Assembly (NCBI GenBank): GCA_045593985.1
Contig: JAZNXR010000017.1
Location: 1 to 28,685 of the forward strand
Reading direction: 5' to 3'
Length of the DNA stretch: 28,685 bases
Source of the DNA: Colimorpha_A sp045593985
GTDB lineage: Bacteria > Bacillota > Clostridia > Oscillospirales > CAG-272
Below the pieces are notes generated by a model. That model worked only from the letters and a program-made list of their open reading frames with translations, was not told the origin of the DNA and ran no database searches. Positions within the stretch are counted from its first letter, which is position 1; each line of letters opens with the position of its first letter. Shown here piece after piece: positions 1-6,982 of this stretch. The position numbers and the translations under genes are program-made.

Positions 1-125
1 TGGGGAAGGTGGTTGAGCGAAGCGAAACCGGATGAGGTGTACCGAAGGAATGTAACACCGCTTTTATGCGGGAGGAGCAAGCCCCTCCCCTACCAACAAC
101 ATGGCAAAGCATCGGGACGCCCTCT
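1..125. repeat. Probable dispersed intergenic repeat element (partial)
   Basis: Non-coding sequence at the left edge with the look of a mobile or dispersed intergenic element. It contains GAGCGAAGCGAAACCGGATG at about 15-34 and a hairpin at 70-89 (GGGAGGAGC paired with GCCCCTCCC, one mismatch). From memory, very similar GAAGCGAAACCGGATGAGG and GGGAGGAGCAAGCCCCTCCC strings recur between genes in many gut Clostridia; I cannot check copy number here. A 75-codon open frame crosses the element but has no domain-like content and no convincing ribosome binding site, so I do not call it a gene. The element is cut by the window start. Confidence 0.4.
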
Positions 126-153
126 TGCCTCGCCCTTGCGAATGGAGCCAATG

Positions 154-181
154 AAAAAAGCACCCGAAAGAGTGCCTTTTT
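154..181 (-). terminator. Intrinsic terminator of the ribokinase/nucleoside hydrolase operon
   Basis: On the minus strand an 8-bp stem (AGGCACTC with GGGTGCTT, including G-T pairs, loop TTTC) is flanked by A-rich and T-rich runs. It begins directly after the TAA stop of the nucleoside hydrolase, where that operon should end. Confidence 0.8.
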
Positions 182-182
182 G

Positions 183-1094
183 TTATCTCTTTAAAATTCT
201 CTTTATCATATCGTCCATAAGGAAATCACGCTTGATGTGATAAACGTATCCCATAGGTGTTTTGCTCGGATTCGGCTCGTAGAGATTATCATAGGTCGGC
301 AGAACACCGTCAACGACGGTAGCCTCCATAAAGCCCTCGTTGTCATTCATAAGCCAGGCAACTGCGCATACGTCCCAAATACAACGTGTCCAAGGAGTAT
401 TTGCGGCATATTCTTCGGCAACGGTTATCGCATGGGTGGCAAGATAATCGGCAATTTCGTTCTTTCCCTTGAACCAGTATTCAAGCTCGGGGGAAGATAT
501 CGTAAAGCTGCTGACAACGCCACGGCAGGGAAGAAGAACAAACGGAACGTCGCTTCCCATAACGACTCTCGCCGCAGCAATATCCTGATAAAGGTTAAAT
601 TCCCTTGCGTGCGGATAATGGAGAGCGTGTCCGCCGAGCCAAACGACGACCGTGTTTTCGGCAACCTCGGGATTCAGAAGAATTGCAGACGCCACGTTCG
701 TAATTGCGCCTATCGCAATAACGTAAAGCGGATTTTCGGGGGAATAATTTTTTGCACGCTCGGCAAGATCCTTTGCCGCATCGGAAATAATCGGTGTTTT
801 TTCGTCGGATAGAAAAGCGTCCGAGCCACGGTAAACATCCGCTTTTTCCTTCATAAAATCGAGCAGCCTGAGTATTTCATTATAGCTCTGCTCCATGCCG
901 TCAGCGGCGGATTTCGAATGCTCGTTCAGAAAGGGCGCGGCGTAAATAGCCCTCGTATTCAGCTTTTCCTTGCAGGAAAGGAGATATGCAATGGCAAACT
1001 GATCGTCAATTTCGTTATACGCATCGGTGTCGAGAACAACATCAACCGGGTGATCAGGCACGGATATATTCTTAAGTCTTTGTTCGGTAGTCAT
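183..1094 (-). CDS. Inosine/uridine-preferring nucleoside hydrolase family protein
   Basis: A 303-residue protein of the usual family length. Members hydrolyse the N-glycosidic bond of ribonucleosides to give ribose and a base, using a Ca2+ bound by an N-terminal Asp cluster. That cluster is visible as LDTDAYNEIDDQFA (residues 21-34). Other family marks are IGAITNVASA (128-137), WLGGH (152-156) and EFNLYQD (165-171). At the position of the active-site His-Asp of the protozoal enzyme the sequence is Trp-Asp (WD at 240-241), so the substrate may not be a standard nucleoside. The gene lies 3 nt after ribokinase, which would phosphorylate the released ribose. It shares ribokinase's promoter and ends at the hairpin 154-181. 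The family is certain; the substrate is not. Confidence 0.88.
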   Translation of the reverse strand: MTTEQRLKNISVPDHPVDVVLDTDAYNEIDDQFAIAYLLSCKEKLNTRAIYAAPFLNEHSKSAADGMEQSYNEILRLLDFMKEKADVYRGSDAFLSDEKTPIISDAAKDLAERAKNYSPENPLYVIAIGAITNVASAILLNPEVAENTVVVWLGGHALHYPHAREFNLYQDIAAARVVMGSDVPFVLLPCRGVVSSFTISSPELEYWFKGKNEIADYLATHAITVAEEYAANTPWTRCIWDVCAVAWLMNDNEGFMEATVVDGVLPTYDNLYEPNPSKTPMGYVYHIKRDFLMDDMIKRILKR

Positions 1095-1097
1095 GCT

Positions 1098-2009
1098 TTA
1101 ATCCTCGCTCGTGTTGCATATTAGGGAATCAATTGTCTCAAGCACCTCTGCTCGCAGCGGAATCGAGGGTGCAGCGCCCATTTTCGAGACCGCTATTGCT
1201 GAAGCGGCGCTTGCCGTCCGCAGAGTTTCCTTAATATCCCGTCCCGAGCTTATTCCCTCGATAAAATATCCCGTGAAGGTGTCGCCTGCGGCGGTCGTGT
1301 CGACCGCTTTGACCTTAAACGCAGGCTGTCGGTAGCGATAGTCGCCGTCCTGATAAATACATCCTCTTGCGCCGAGAGTCAAAACGACCTTCAGGTCGGG
1401 ATAATTTTCTCTGAAAAACGATAGCGAAGCCTCAGGCTCGTCAAGGTGAGAAAATTCCGATGCCTCGACCTCGTTCAAAAGGACGTAGGAAAGCTTATCT
1501 AGGTCGATATTCTTTATTTCCTCGGTAAATGGAGAGGGATTGAAAATGATGCAAAGCTTCTTTTCGTAAGCCTTGTCGATTATATACTGAACCGAGCTGA
1601 TCTCGTTTTGAAGAAGAATTATATCTCCCTCCGAGAAGTCCGACAAAACCTTGTCGATCAGCTTGGGAGTTACCATTTCGTTTGAGCCACCGTAGAGGAA
1701 GATCGAGTTTTCGCCTCGGCTTGATACCTGAATTATGGCGTGACCGTTTTTGCTCTCAACCTTTTCAAGATAGCTGATATCAACGCCGCTGCTTTCAAGC
1801 AGTTCGGTAAGCATCTCTCCGTCAAGGCCGATACAGCCCGCATGATAAACCTTCGCTCCGGCACGTGCGATGGCGATAGACTGATTAAGTCCCTTTCCGC
1901 CGGCAAATGTTTCGAGCTTGTAGGTCGAAAGCGTTTCACCGACACGGACAATGTGATCCATTGTGTAAACGTAGTCAATATTGCAGGATCCGAAATTAAG
2001 AATTTTCAT
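1098..2009 (-). CDS. rbsK: Ribokinase (PfkB family carbohydrate kinase)
   Basis: A 303-residue cytoplasmic sugar kinase expected to convert ribose to ribose 5-phosphate with ATP. Family motifs in order: NFGSCNIDYV at the N-terminus, the substrate-binding GGKGLNQ (37-43), LNE (178-180), TLGARG (211-216) and the catalytic DTTAAGDTF (237-245, Asp243 as base), which is the exact form common in ribokinases. I chose the ATG at 2009 over an upstream in-frame start at 2060 because GGAGGTGG sits 7 nt before it and the PfkB fold starts there; the extra residues would also lie across the promoter. It is followed after 3 nt by the nucleoside hydrolase, so the two form a pair for release and phosphorylation of ribose. 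Another pentose or nucleoside cannot be excluded as substrate. Confidence 0.87.
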   Translation of the reverse strand: MKILNFGSCNIDYVYTMDHIVRVGETLSTYKLETFAGGKGLNQSIAIARAGAKVYHAGCIGLDGEMLTELLESSGVDISYLEKVESKNGHAIIQVSSRGENSIFLYGGSNEMVTPKLIDKVLSDFSEGDIILLQNEISSVQYIIDKAYEKKLCIIFNPSPFTEEIKNIDLDKLSYVLLNEVEASEFSHLDEPEASLSFFRENYPDLKVVLTLGARGCIYQDGDYRYRQPAFKVKAVDTTAAGDTFTGYFIEGISSGRDIKETLRTASAASAIAVSKMGAAPSIPLRAEVLETIDSLICNTSED

Positions 2010-2031
2010 TGAATCCACCTCCGTCAGAAGC

Positions 2032-2060
2032 ATTATATCACGCTTTTCACCTATAAGCAA
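2032..2060 (-). promoter_or_regulatory. Sigma-A type promoter for ribokinase/nucleoside hydrolase
   Basis: On the minus strand TTGCTT (2060-2055), a 17-bp spacer and TATAAT (2037-2032) lie just ahead of the ribokinase ribosome binding site. A small inverted repeat CACCT...AGGTG covers the -35 and could be an operator. The downstream gene pair can therefore be transcribed separately from the glycosidase pair. Confidence 0.7.
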
Positions 2061-2138
2061 GGTGTTTTTGCAAGCAAAAAGAGACGAAATGCAAGATCAT
2101 AGGAGTCCGAAATATCCCGAAAAACGAGACCTTTCGTA

Positions 2139-3002
2139 TTAGTCCTTTTCCTTCCATTCAAGGCGCGCAACTCCTACGCCGCCTTCACAAACTGCGCCGA
2201 AGTTTCTCCAGCCGCAGGACGTTATGTAATAATTTCCATTTTCAACCAAGATCTCGGGCGCATGAGCGCGAAGCTTCGTTACCGGGATCGCGCCGCCGTT
2301 TCCGCCGTTATACTGACCGAACGACGTCGGATCGGAGGAGCAGAAAACGAGGGTATCGTTATAATTTTCAAGAGCGCAGTCGGTGTAGGTAGTAAAGAGA
2401 TAGTATAATCCGTCCTTCTTGACTACGTAGGGAGACTCAAAGGCGCCCCAAGGCGGTGTCAACGGTGCGTCGTCACCCGAGGTGAGCGCGTATCCGACGA
2501 AGTCCCAATTGCGCAGGTCTGCTGTCGAACGGAAGCAGGAGATCGCTCCCTTTTTGTCGAGCATACCGGTGATATACATAAGGTACTCGCTGTCCGAGAT
2601 TTTAAGCACGAAATGATCGCGGATCGCACCGAGAAGCGGTTCGTTGTTGAGATTTATCTTCTGTCCCGTCCATTCGTACATATCGAAAGATACTGCAAGA
2701 GATGTAGGCGACGGGCCGTAGAACATATAGTAGTAGGTGTCCTTTTCGATCACGCCGGGCGCCCACGCGAGAGTTCCGCGGTCGATAGAGCGTCCAACCT
2801 CGGTGAATTGGCTCTCAAGCGATTCTCCGACGCCGTGAGCGAAATATCTTTCGTTTGCAGCGAAGCTTGCGAAGCTCGTTATTCCGAATAAATGCCATTT
2901 TCCGTCGGGACCGACGATGACCGAATGGTCGTTTATATAATCTCCGTGCTCCTTCGGCTCAAAGAGCATTTTCCATTCGCTTGCGATGTATGGTATTTTC
3001 AT
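2139..3002 (-). CDS. Five-bladed beta-propeller glycoside hydrolase (GH43/GH32-like)
   Basis: A 287-residue protein without a signal peptide, so probably cytoplasmic. The repeated aromatic strand motifs (KWHLFGI, YYYMFYG, EYLMYITG, LYYLFTTY, NYYITS) mark a five-bladed propeller of the GH32/43/68/117 group. Candidate catalytic residues in the expected order are Asp25 in NDHS (nucleophile or base), Asp129 in RDHF (transition state or pKa role) and Glu189 in FESPYV (acid). The group mostly cleaves furanosides and small pentosides. The gene lies 10 nt after another GH43-like gene, likely translationally coupled because its own ribosome binding site is weak, and upstream of ribokinase. The exact GH family and substrate are uncertain; beta-fructosidase or arabinofuranosidase-like activities are alternatives. 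Confidence 0.75.
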   Translation of the reverse strand: MKIPYIASEWKMLFEPKEHGDYINDHSVIVGPDGKWHLFGITSFASFAANERYFAHGVGESLESQFTEVGRSIDRGTLAWAPGVIEKDTYYYMFYGPSPTSLAVSFDMYEWTGQKINLNNEPLLGAIRDHFVLKISDSEYLMYITGMLDKKGAISCFRSTADLRNWDFVGYALTSGDDAPLTPPWGAFESPYVVKKDGLYYLFTTYTDCALENYNDTLVFCSSDPTSFGQYNGGNGGAIPVTKLRAHAPEILVENGNYYITSCGWRNFGAVCEGGVGVARLEWKEKD

Positions 3003-3012
3003 AATGTGCCTA

Positions 3013-3915
3013 TCATATAGGTAATTCTTTGATTATTTCAAGCTTGTTTTCGCGCTCGACCATGTTAAATAAGTGCGCGCGCTCGTCCATATCACGCTCG
3101 GGAGCGTGGATGCACATAATTTTTCTGCCGTTCTTATCGGTGAAGAACATCGCGTGACCGCCGTTACCGTCAAAGATCGGCTCACTTATATGCTTCCAAG
3201 GGCCTCTCACATCACCGCTTTCGGAAACGGCGCCGAGAACAACGTAGTTGCCGTTAAGATAGGGCGACCAGGTGAGGAAAAGCGAGCCGTCAGAGAGCGT
3301 CTGCACAAAGGGAGCATCGGAGCCGTAGCGAACAACGGGCTTGCCCTCGTATACGGTCGTTCGGTCGGGAGTGGCCTTCGAGATCGGACATTCGTCGGAC
3401 ATAAAGAGGCAGAAGGGCTTTCCGACCTCCTCGGTCAGATCAGAAGTAAGCTCGACAGCCCAGACAGAGCCGACGTATGCGCCCTTTTCCTCGTTAAAAT
3501 TGTCGGGCCAGTCGAGGGAATAGAAAATGTACGGCTTGCCGTTTGATACAAAAAGAGAAGCGTCAATACAGCTTCTGTCAAGCGGCGTTGCAGCATGGGG
3601 AGCGATAGGCACAAACGGCCCGCACGGAGTATCGGAAACGGCTATCTGCGTGCCGCGAAGTCCGTTATGACCGAGAAGGGAAACGAGAAGATAAAACCTT
3701 CCGTTATACTTATGCACCTCGGACGCCCAAACGTCCTTGTATGCCCAGAAATTTTCGGGAATCTCAAAGGCAATTCCGCCCTCCTCCCAGTTTTCAAGGT
3801 CGTTACTCACGTAGTACGACATCGTTCTTTCGCCCGAGGTCGCGTATAGATAATATTTACCGTCATCGAGTACGATGAACGGATCTCTTACTCTGATGTC
3901 ACGTCTTTTCAGCAT
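3013..3915 (-). CDS. Glycoside hydrolase family 43-like protein
   Basis: A 300-residue single-domain propeller with no signal peptide, expected to act on imported oligosaccharides. GH43 marks: RDPFIV (base Asp11), WASEVH (63-68, matching the family WAPEVH), CIDAS (Asp118, pKa modulator), GPW (238-240) and GGHAMFF (His254). Where the family normally has Glu-Gly/Ala-Pro carrying the catalytic acid, this protein reads SDAPFV, with Asp200 in place of Glu. The ATG at 3915 is preceded by AGGAGC and a near-consensus promoter. It is the first gene of the glycosidase pair. Arabinofuranosidase or xylosidase are the usual activities of the family; the context suggests a furanosyl or ribosyl substrate. 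Confidence 0.82.
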   Translation of the reverse strand: MLKRRDIRVRDPFIVLDDGKYYLYATSGERTMSYYVSNDLENWEEGGIAFEIPENFWAYKDVWASEVHKYNGRFYLLVSLLGHNGLRGTQIAVSDTPCGPFVPIAPHAATPLDRSCIDASLFVSNGKPYIFYSLDWPDNFNEEKGAYVGSVWAVELTSDLTEEVGKPFCLFMSDECPISKATPDRTTVYEGKPVVRYGSDAPFVQTLSDGSLFLTWSPYLNGNYVVLGAVSESGDVRGPWKHISEPIFDGNGGHAMFFTDKNGRKIMCIHAPERDMDERAHLFNMVERENKLEIIKELPI

Positions 3916-3944
3916 AGAATGCTCCTGTGTTTTTGTGTTAATTT

Positions 3945-3972
3945 ATTATAACATAACATAGTGTAAAGTCAA
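3945..3972 (-). promoter_or_regulatory. Sigma-A promoter for the glycosidase operon
   Basis: On the minus strand TTGACT (3972-3967), a 16-bp spacer and a perfect TATAAT (3950-3945), about 30 bp ahead of the GH43 ATG. Near-consensus strength suggests control by a repressor or by catabolite regulation, but I see no clear operator. Confidence 0.8.
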
Positions 3973-4008
3973 TTCTTTTTTAAAAAAAGAGAGAGCCCTT
4001 TGCGTTAA

Positions 4009-4034
4009 AAAAGCCGCCCAAACGGACGGCTTTT
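4009..4034 (-). terminator. Intrinsic terminator of the MarR-GT8-acyltransferase operon
   Basis: Minus-strand stem AAAAGCCGTCC with GGGCGGCTTTT around a GTTT loop, followed by a T run, starting 1 nt after the stop of the CrtO-like gene. The A run on the other side would let it work in both directions. Confidence 0.85.
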
Positions 4035-4035
4035 A

Positions 4036-4623
4036 TTATTCCGAAACTACGGCTACTTGCTGCTTTGCTTCTTTTCTTCTCATTCTTTTGAGGACTGCCT
4101 TGAGCATCGGAGTGTTATAGCGCAGGGCAAGAGTCGGAAGAATGTTCAAAAAGAGATTTACGATAGCAACGGGAAGCGCAATAGTAAGTGAGCAGATATT
4201 CGGGAGCGTCAGCATCGCAAGAAATCCGACAGGATAGGAAAGACGGTGCGTAAGCACGCCCTTGTTGCACTCGATGATGAACTTCTCGATATATTCGGGG
4301 CTGTCGGGCTCCTTTAAGATCTTTTTGCTGAATCCGCCGATGCCGCCAAGCTCCCAGACGTAGTCCTTCCAATATCTGACCTTAAGCTTTCCGTAAAATT
4401 TTCTTTCACGCTCGGTCACGGTATAATGCGGATTGTCAACGCCGAACCATCTCTCGGGCATTGCCTTGATGATGCCTGCGATCGAGATGTCGAGGGCGAA
4501 CTGCAGAGCGGTACACCAGACGGTGGCAATTACTATATAGTACCAGGAGGCGGTCTGACAGGCAATATTGATCGCCGATATAATCGCCATAGCGATACCG
4601 ATAACGGTAAGATAAAGCGTCAT
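4036..4623 (-). CDS. CrtO-family (glycosyl-diaponeurosporenoate acyltransferase-like) membrane protein
   Basis: A 195-residue membrane protein. Hydrophobic segments lie at about 3-23, 27-50 and 133-170. By memory it matches Staphylococcus aureus CrtO, the acyltransferase of staphyloxanthin synthesis, in several spaced motifs: MPERWF, ERKFYGKLKVRYWKDYV, YIEKFIIE followed by LTH, and a C-terminal NILPTLALRYNTPML corresponding to the NVPIIIVQRYNRPRL of CrtO. The family transfers a fatty acyl chain to a sugar hydroxyl of a membrane glycolipid. The start overlaps the stop of the PlsC-like gene by 4 nt (ATGA), so the two are translationally coupled. No carotenoid genes are nearby, so the acceptor is probably another glycolipid. 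Confidence 0.68.
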   Translation of the reverse strand: MTLYLTVIGIAMAIISAINIACQTASWYYIVIATVWCTALQFALDISIAGIIKAMPERWFGVDNPHYTVTERERKFYGKLKVRYWKDYVWELGGIGGFSKKILKEPDSPEYIEKFIIECNKGVLTHRLSYPVGFLAMLTLPNICSLTIALPVAIVNLFLNILPTLALRYNTPMLKAVLKRMRRKEAKQQVAVVSE

Positions 4624-5453
4624 TCTTCTTCACCGTAAACGAGGGGCTTCTGATAGAATTCCTCGTAGACCTTTACCCACGCTTCATAATTTTCCTTCAT
4701 CATCTTGTCCTTGCGCTGACCTGAGGGAAGCGACATATCGGGATAGATCGGCGGAAGAATGTTCATCGTATATTCCTGAACGGGGAATCCGTCGGGATCA
4801 AGCACGTCGCTGTCGTTCATCGTTATGAATATCGGAACGATGGGAGTATTGTTTCTGACGGCAAGAGCAAATGCGCCGTCCTGAAGCGGCTTCGGCTTGC
4901 GATAGTTCCACCACATGCTCTGCTCGGGATAAATAAGTATCGTTTCGCCTCTGCCGAGAAGCGTTTTTACTGCCCCCATAAACTTCTTCATGGTCGCAAG
5001 CTGGCTCGAGAGGGGAAGGGTGTTACAGTGACGCATAAAAAGCTCAAAGCCCTTCGGCGGATTGGTATAATTGCCTTCCCGAATGACCTTATACAGAAGC
5101 TTTCCGTCCATGTGATCACGGAGCGTTACCCAAACTGCATAGTTGTCGCAAACGCTGAAGTGATTACAGGTTACGATCTTTCCGCCCTCAACGGAGGTAA
5201 AATTCTCAATTCCCTTTATTTCCTTGATGACGAGCTGACCGTCTGCGATCAGCTTGTCGAAGAATCGGGAGCCGGCGTAGTTTGCTATTTTGTTTTTGAT
5301 CTTGTTTATAAACTTCTCATTCAGATAATCTATCTGATCCGGCATAAGAGGATAGGTCTCGGGATCGTCCTCGACGTCAAGATGCCAAAGCCCCTTTTTT
5401 TCAAGCTCAGATATTCTTCTTAACAGCTCTAATTTGTGCGCCGATTTTTCCAT
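4620..5453 (-). CDS. PlsC-like 1-acyl-glycerol-3-phosphate acyltransferase family protein
   Basis: A 277-residue acyltransferase of the LPLAT/PlsC superfamily, which transfers fatty acids from acyl-ACP or acyl-CoA to lysophospholipids or related acceptors at the membrane. The catalytic HX4D is visible as NHFSVCD (His98, Asp103). A variant of the substrate-binding motif appears as IYPEQSMWW (Glu177 in place of EGTRS), and the block NTPIVPIFIT (202-211) matches the family's motif IV region. The N-terminal ~85 residues are specific and not typical of PlsC. The ATG is preceded by GAGGTGA, the same site as before GT8, 9 nt after the GT8 stop. Its position between a glycosyltransferase and a CrtO-like protein suggests a role in glycolipid assembly rather than bulk phospholipid synthesis. 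Confidence 0.82.
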   Translation of the reverse strand: MEKSAHKLELLRRISELEKKGLWHLDVEDDPETYPLMPDQIDYLNEKFINKIKNKIANYAGSRFFDKLIADGQLVIKEIKGIENFTSVEGGKIVTCNHFSVCDNYAVWVTLRDHMDGKLLYKVIREGNYTNPPKGFELFMRHCNTLPLSSQLATMKKFMGAVKTLLGRGETILIYPEQSMWWNYRKPKPLQDGAFALAVRNNTPIVPIFITMNDSDVLDPDGFPVQEYTMNILPPIYPDMSLPSGQRKDKMMKENYEAWVKVYEEFYQKPLVYGEEE

Positions 5454-5462
5454 TACGTCACC

Positions 5463-6860
5463 TCAAAGCTTTTTCAAAAACGTTTCTTCTGATTCAACTA
5501 TTTTGAGCGCGTGCGCGAGTATCTCGCTTCCTGCCGCTTCCTTTTCTTCCTTTTCCTCGTCGCTGAAGGACTCTTTTCTTTCGACGATCATATCGTAGAA
5601 GGAGGAGCGCTTTGCGTATTCCCAGAAGTATTCGCCGTCGGGAGTATCATCGTACTGCCACGGCTTCTTATAGAGTGCGTAGTGAACGATGTTTTTCTTT
5701 CCCTCACATTCGACAGGGAACGGCTCCTTGTTCCAGCCGTTCGGAAGAATGAGTATCTTTCCGCGGCAGAGATAGTTAAGGTATGCCTGGTCGGGATCAA
5801 GAAGGTCGAAATCGTACTTGGTTATAAGCTTGATGAATTTCTTTTCGATCTTGTTCTTTCTGAACTGCGCAAGGTTCATAACGAGAACGCCTGCGTTTAT
5901 GTAGGTGTCGGGATCAACGCCGAGCGCCATCTTTGCATAGATGCGGAATTCGGGCGTGTTCTGAACGAACTCCTCGGGACAAGCGCCGAGAATGTTATCG
6001 CCGAGATCGTAGTTATAAAGCTCCGAAACATCTCCCGTTACAACGAGGTCGCAGTCGAGATAAAGAGCCTTATCGTACTGCGGGAAAAGGGAGGCGATAA
6101 AGAGTCGGTAGTAGGTAACTATGGAGAAGTGATATACGTTTTTAAGCTTAGCCTTTATGTCCTCAAGCTGCCCCGAGATATCAACGAACTCAATTTCGAA
6201 GCCGGGACGCTCGTTTTTCATCACCCTAGCGATGTTTTCGGGGTTAAGGCCGGTATTGAGAACTATAAGCTTATAATTATATTCCTTCGATGCGTTTTCG
6301 ATGAGCGAGATGATCGCAACGTCGAGGAAGGGTATGTAGTTATCGTCGGTAGAGAAGAATATCGGAATGACTCCGTTTTTGACTTCGTTTTCGCAGTTAG
6401 ACATTTCGTCACCTCTTGTTAAACTTTTGTCGGCAATGGTCTGAAGATTGTCGCTGACCAGCGAAAGAGCACGGAAAAAGCTTGCTCTTTCTTCCTCGGA
6501 AAGTCCCGCGTTCATTTGGTCGACGATCGTGTCAAGCTTTTCGACGATCATTTTTGCGACGCCTTTGCCCTTTTGGGTGAGCGCAATGGGGCTTTTATAT
6601 CTCTTTGCTTTTTTTGATATGCAGGTAATAAATCCGCTATCCTCAAGATACTCGATCGTTCGGGAGACGGTTGCCTTGTCCTCCTCGCATTTTTCGCAAA
6701 GCTCGGCAGAAGTAAGACCGTCGTGAGTATAGAGGAGATACAGGCAGGACATATGCACGCTTCGAAGACCGTATTCTTTCATCTCGTGTATCTGGATCCT
6801 GCGCATATTTCGTCTGATGCGGTTTATCAGCAGCGTGAAGGTTTCAAATTGTTCTTTCAT
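5463..6860 (-). CDS. MarR regulator reading in frame into a GT8 family glycosyltransferase
   Basis: One uninterrupted frame of 465 residues from the ATG at 6860 (preceded by GGAGTGGAA). Residues 1-152 are a complete MarR winged-helix regulator: an N-terminal dimerisation helix, recognition helix DKATVSRTIEYLEDSGFI and a wing with SKKAKRYKSPIALT. Residues 153-465 are a complete family 8 glycosyltransferase: start PIFFSTDDNYIPF, the metal-binding DCD in YLDCDLVVTGD, INAGVLVMNL, DQAYLN and the C-terminal HYALYKKPW. GT8 enzymes are retaining transferases using UDP-sugars. A second good ribosome binding site and ATG (6404) lie exactly at the junction, so a separate 313-residue GT8 may be made. The frame extends upstream to 6932, but that part crosses the promoter and operators. 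The missing MarR stop could be a true fusion, a recent mutation or an assembly error. Confidence 0.8.
   Translation of the reverse strand: MKEQFETFTLLINRIRRNMRRIQIHEMKEYGLRSVHMSCLYLLYTHDGLTSAELCEKCEEDKATVSRTIEYLEDSGFITCISKKAKRYKSPIALTQKGKGVAKMIVEKLDTIVDQMNAGLSEEERASFFRALSLVSDNLQTIADKSLTRGDEMSNCENEVKNGVIPIFFSTDDNYIPFLDVAIISLIENASKEYNYKLIVLNTGLNPENIARVMKNERPGFEIEFVDISGQLEDIKAKLKNVYHFSIVTYYRLFIASLFPQYDKALYLDCDLVVTGDVSELYNYDLGDNILGACPEEFVQNTPEFRIYAKMALGVDPDTYINAGVLVMNLAQFRKNKIEKKFIKLITKYDFDLLDPDQAYLNYLCRGKILILPNGWNKEPFPVECEGKKNIVHYALYKKPWQYDDTPDGEYFWEYAKRSSFYDMIVERKESFSDEEKEEKEAAGSEILAHALKIVESEETFLKKL
6402..6416 (-). promoter_or_regulatory. Internal ribosome binding site and ATG for GT8
   Basis: On the minus strand AGAGGTGACGAAATG places an SD-like GAGGTGA 4 nt before an ATG (6404) that is in frame with the MarR frame. 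The same GAGGTGACGTAATG occurs at the next gene, the PlsC-like acyltransferase. This indicates that GT8 was, and may still be, initiated independently. Confidence 0.65.
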
Positions 6861-6872
6861 TTCCACTCCATT

Positions 6873-6890
6873 TTGTTGAATTTTCAACAA
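6873..6890 (-). promoter_or_regulatory. Palindromic operator 1 (downstream of +1), probable MarR site
   Basis: Perfect palindrome TTGTTGAA-AA-TTCAACAA (8-bp arms, 2-bp centre) between the -10 and the MarR start codon, 12 bp upstream of that ATG. Size and symmetry suit a MarR dimer. A second near-identical site lies 42 bp away, centre to centre. Confidence 0.75.
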
Positions 6891-6900
6891 GCCGAGGAAA

Positions 6901-6931
6901 ATTATATCACAGAGATGTTGACTTGTCAACA
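6901..6931 (-). promoter_or_regulatory. Consensus promoter with operator 2 over the -35, MarR autoregulation
   Basis: On the minus strand a perfect TTGACA (6929-6924), a 17-bp spacer and a perfect TATAAT (6906-6901). The -35 is embedded in the palindrome TGTTGAC-AA-GTCAACA (6931-6916), which matches operator 1 in its TGTTGA/TCAACA arms. A dimer bound here would block RNA polymerase, as expected for an autorepressing MarR gene. Confidence 0.82.
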
Positions 6932-6982
6932 AGTTTGATGATATTTATGGATGTTTTTTAAAAATTCTGTCGATTTTTGGGA

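Noticed and set aside
13..240. 75-codon open frame across the left-edge repeat
   Set aside because: It overlaps the repeat, the terminator and the nucleoside hydrolase 3' end, has no ribosome binding site and reads like random sequence.
2101..2138. Possible terminator after the second glycosidase gene
   Set aside because: Only a loose CGAAA...TTTCG pairing is present without a stable stem and T run, so read-through into ribokinase remains possible.
6861..6932. Upstream extension of the MarR frame to 6932
   Set aside because: It would begin within the -35/operator and include the -10 and first operator; the ATG at 6860 has its own ribosome binding site.
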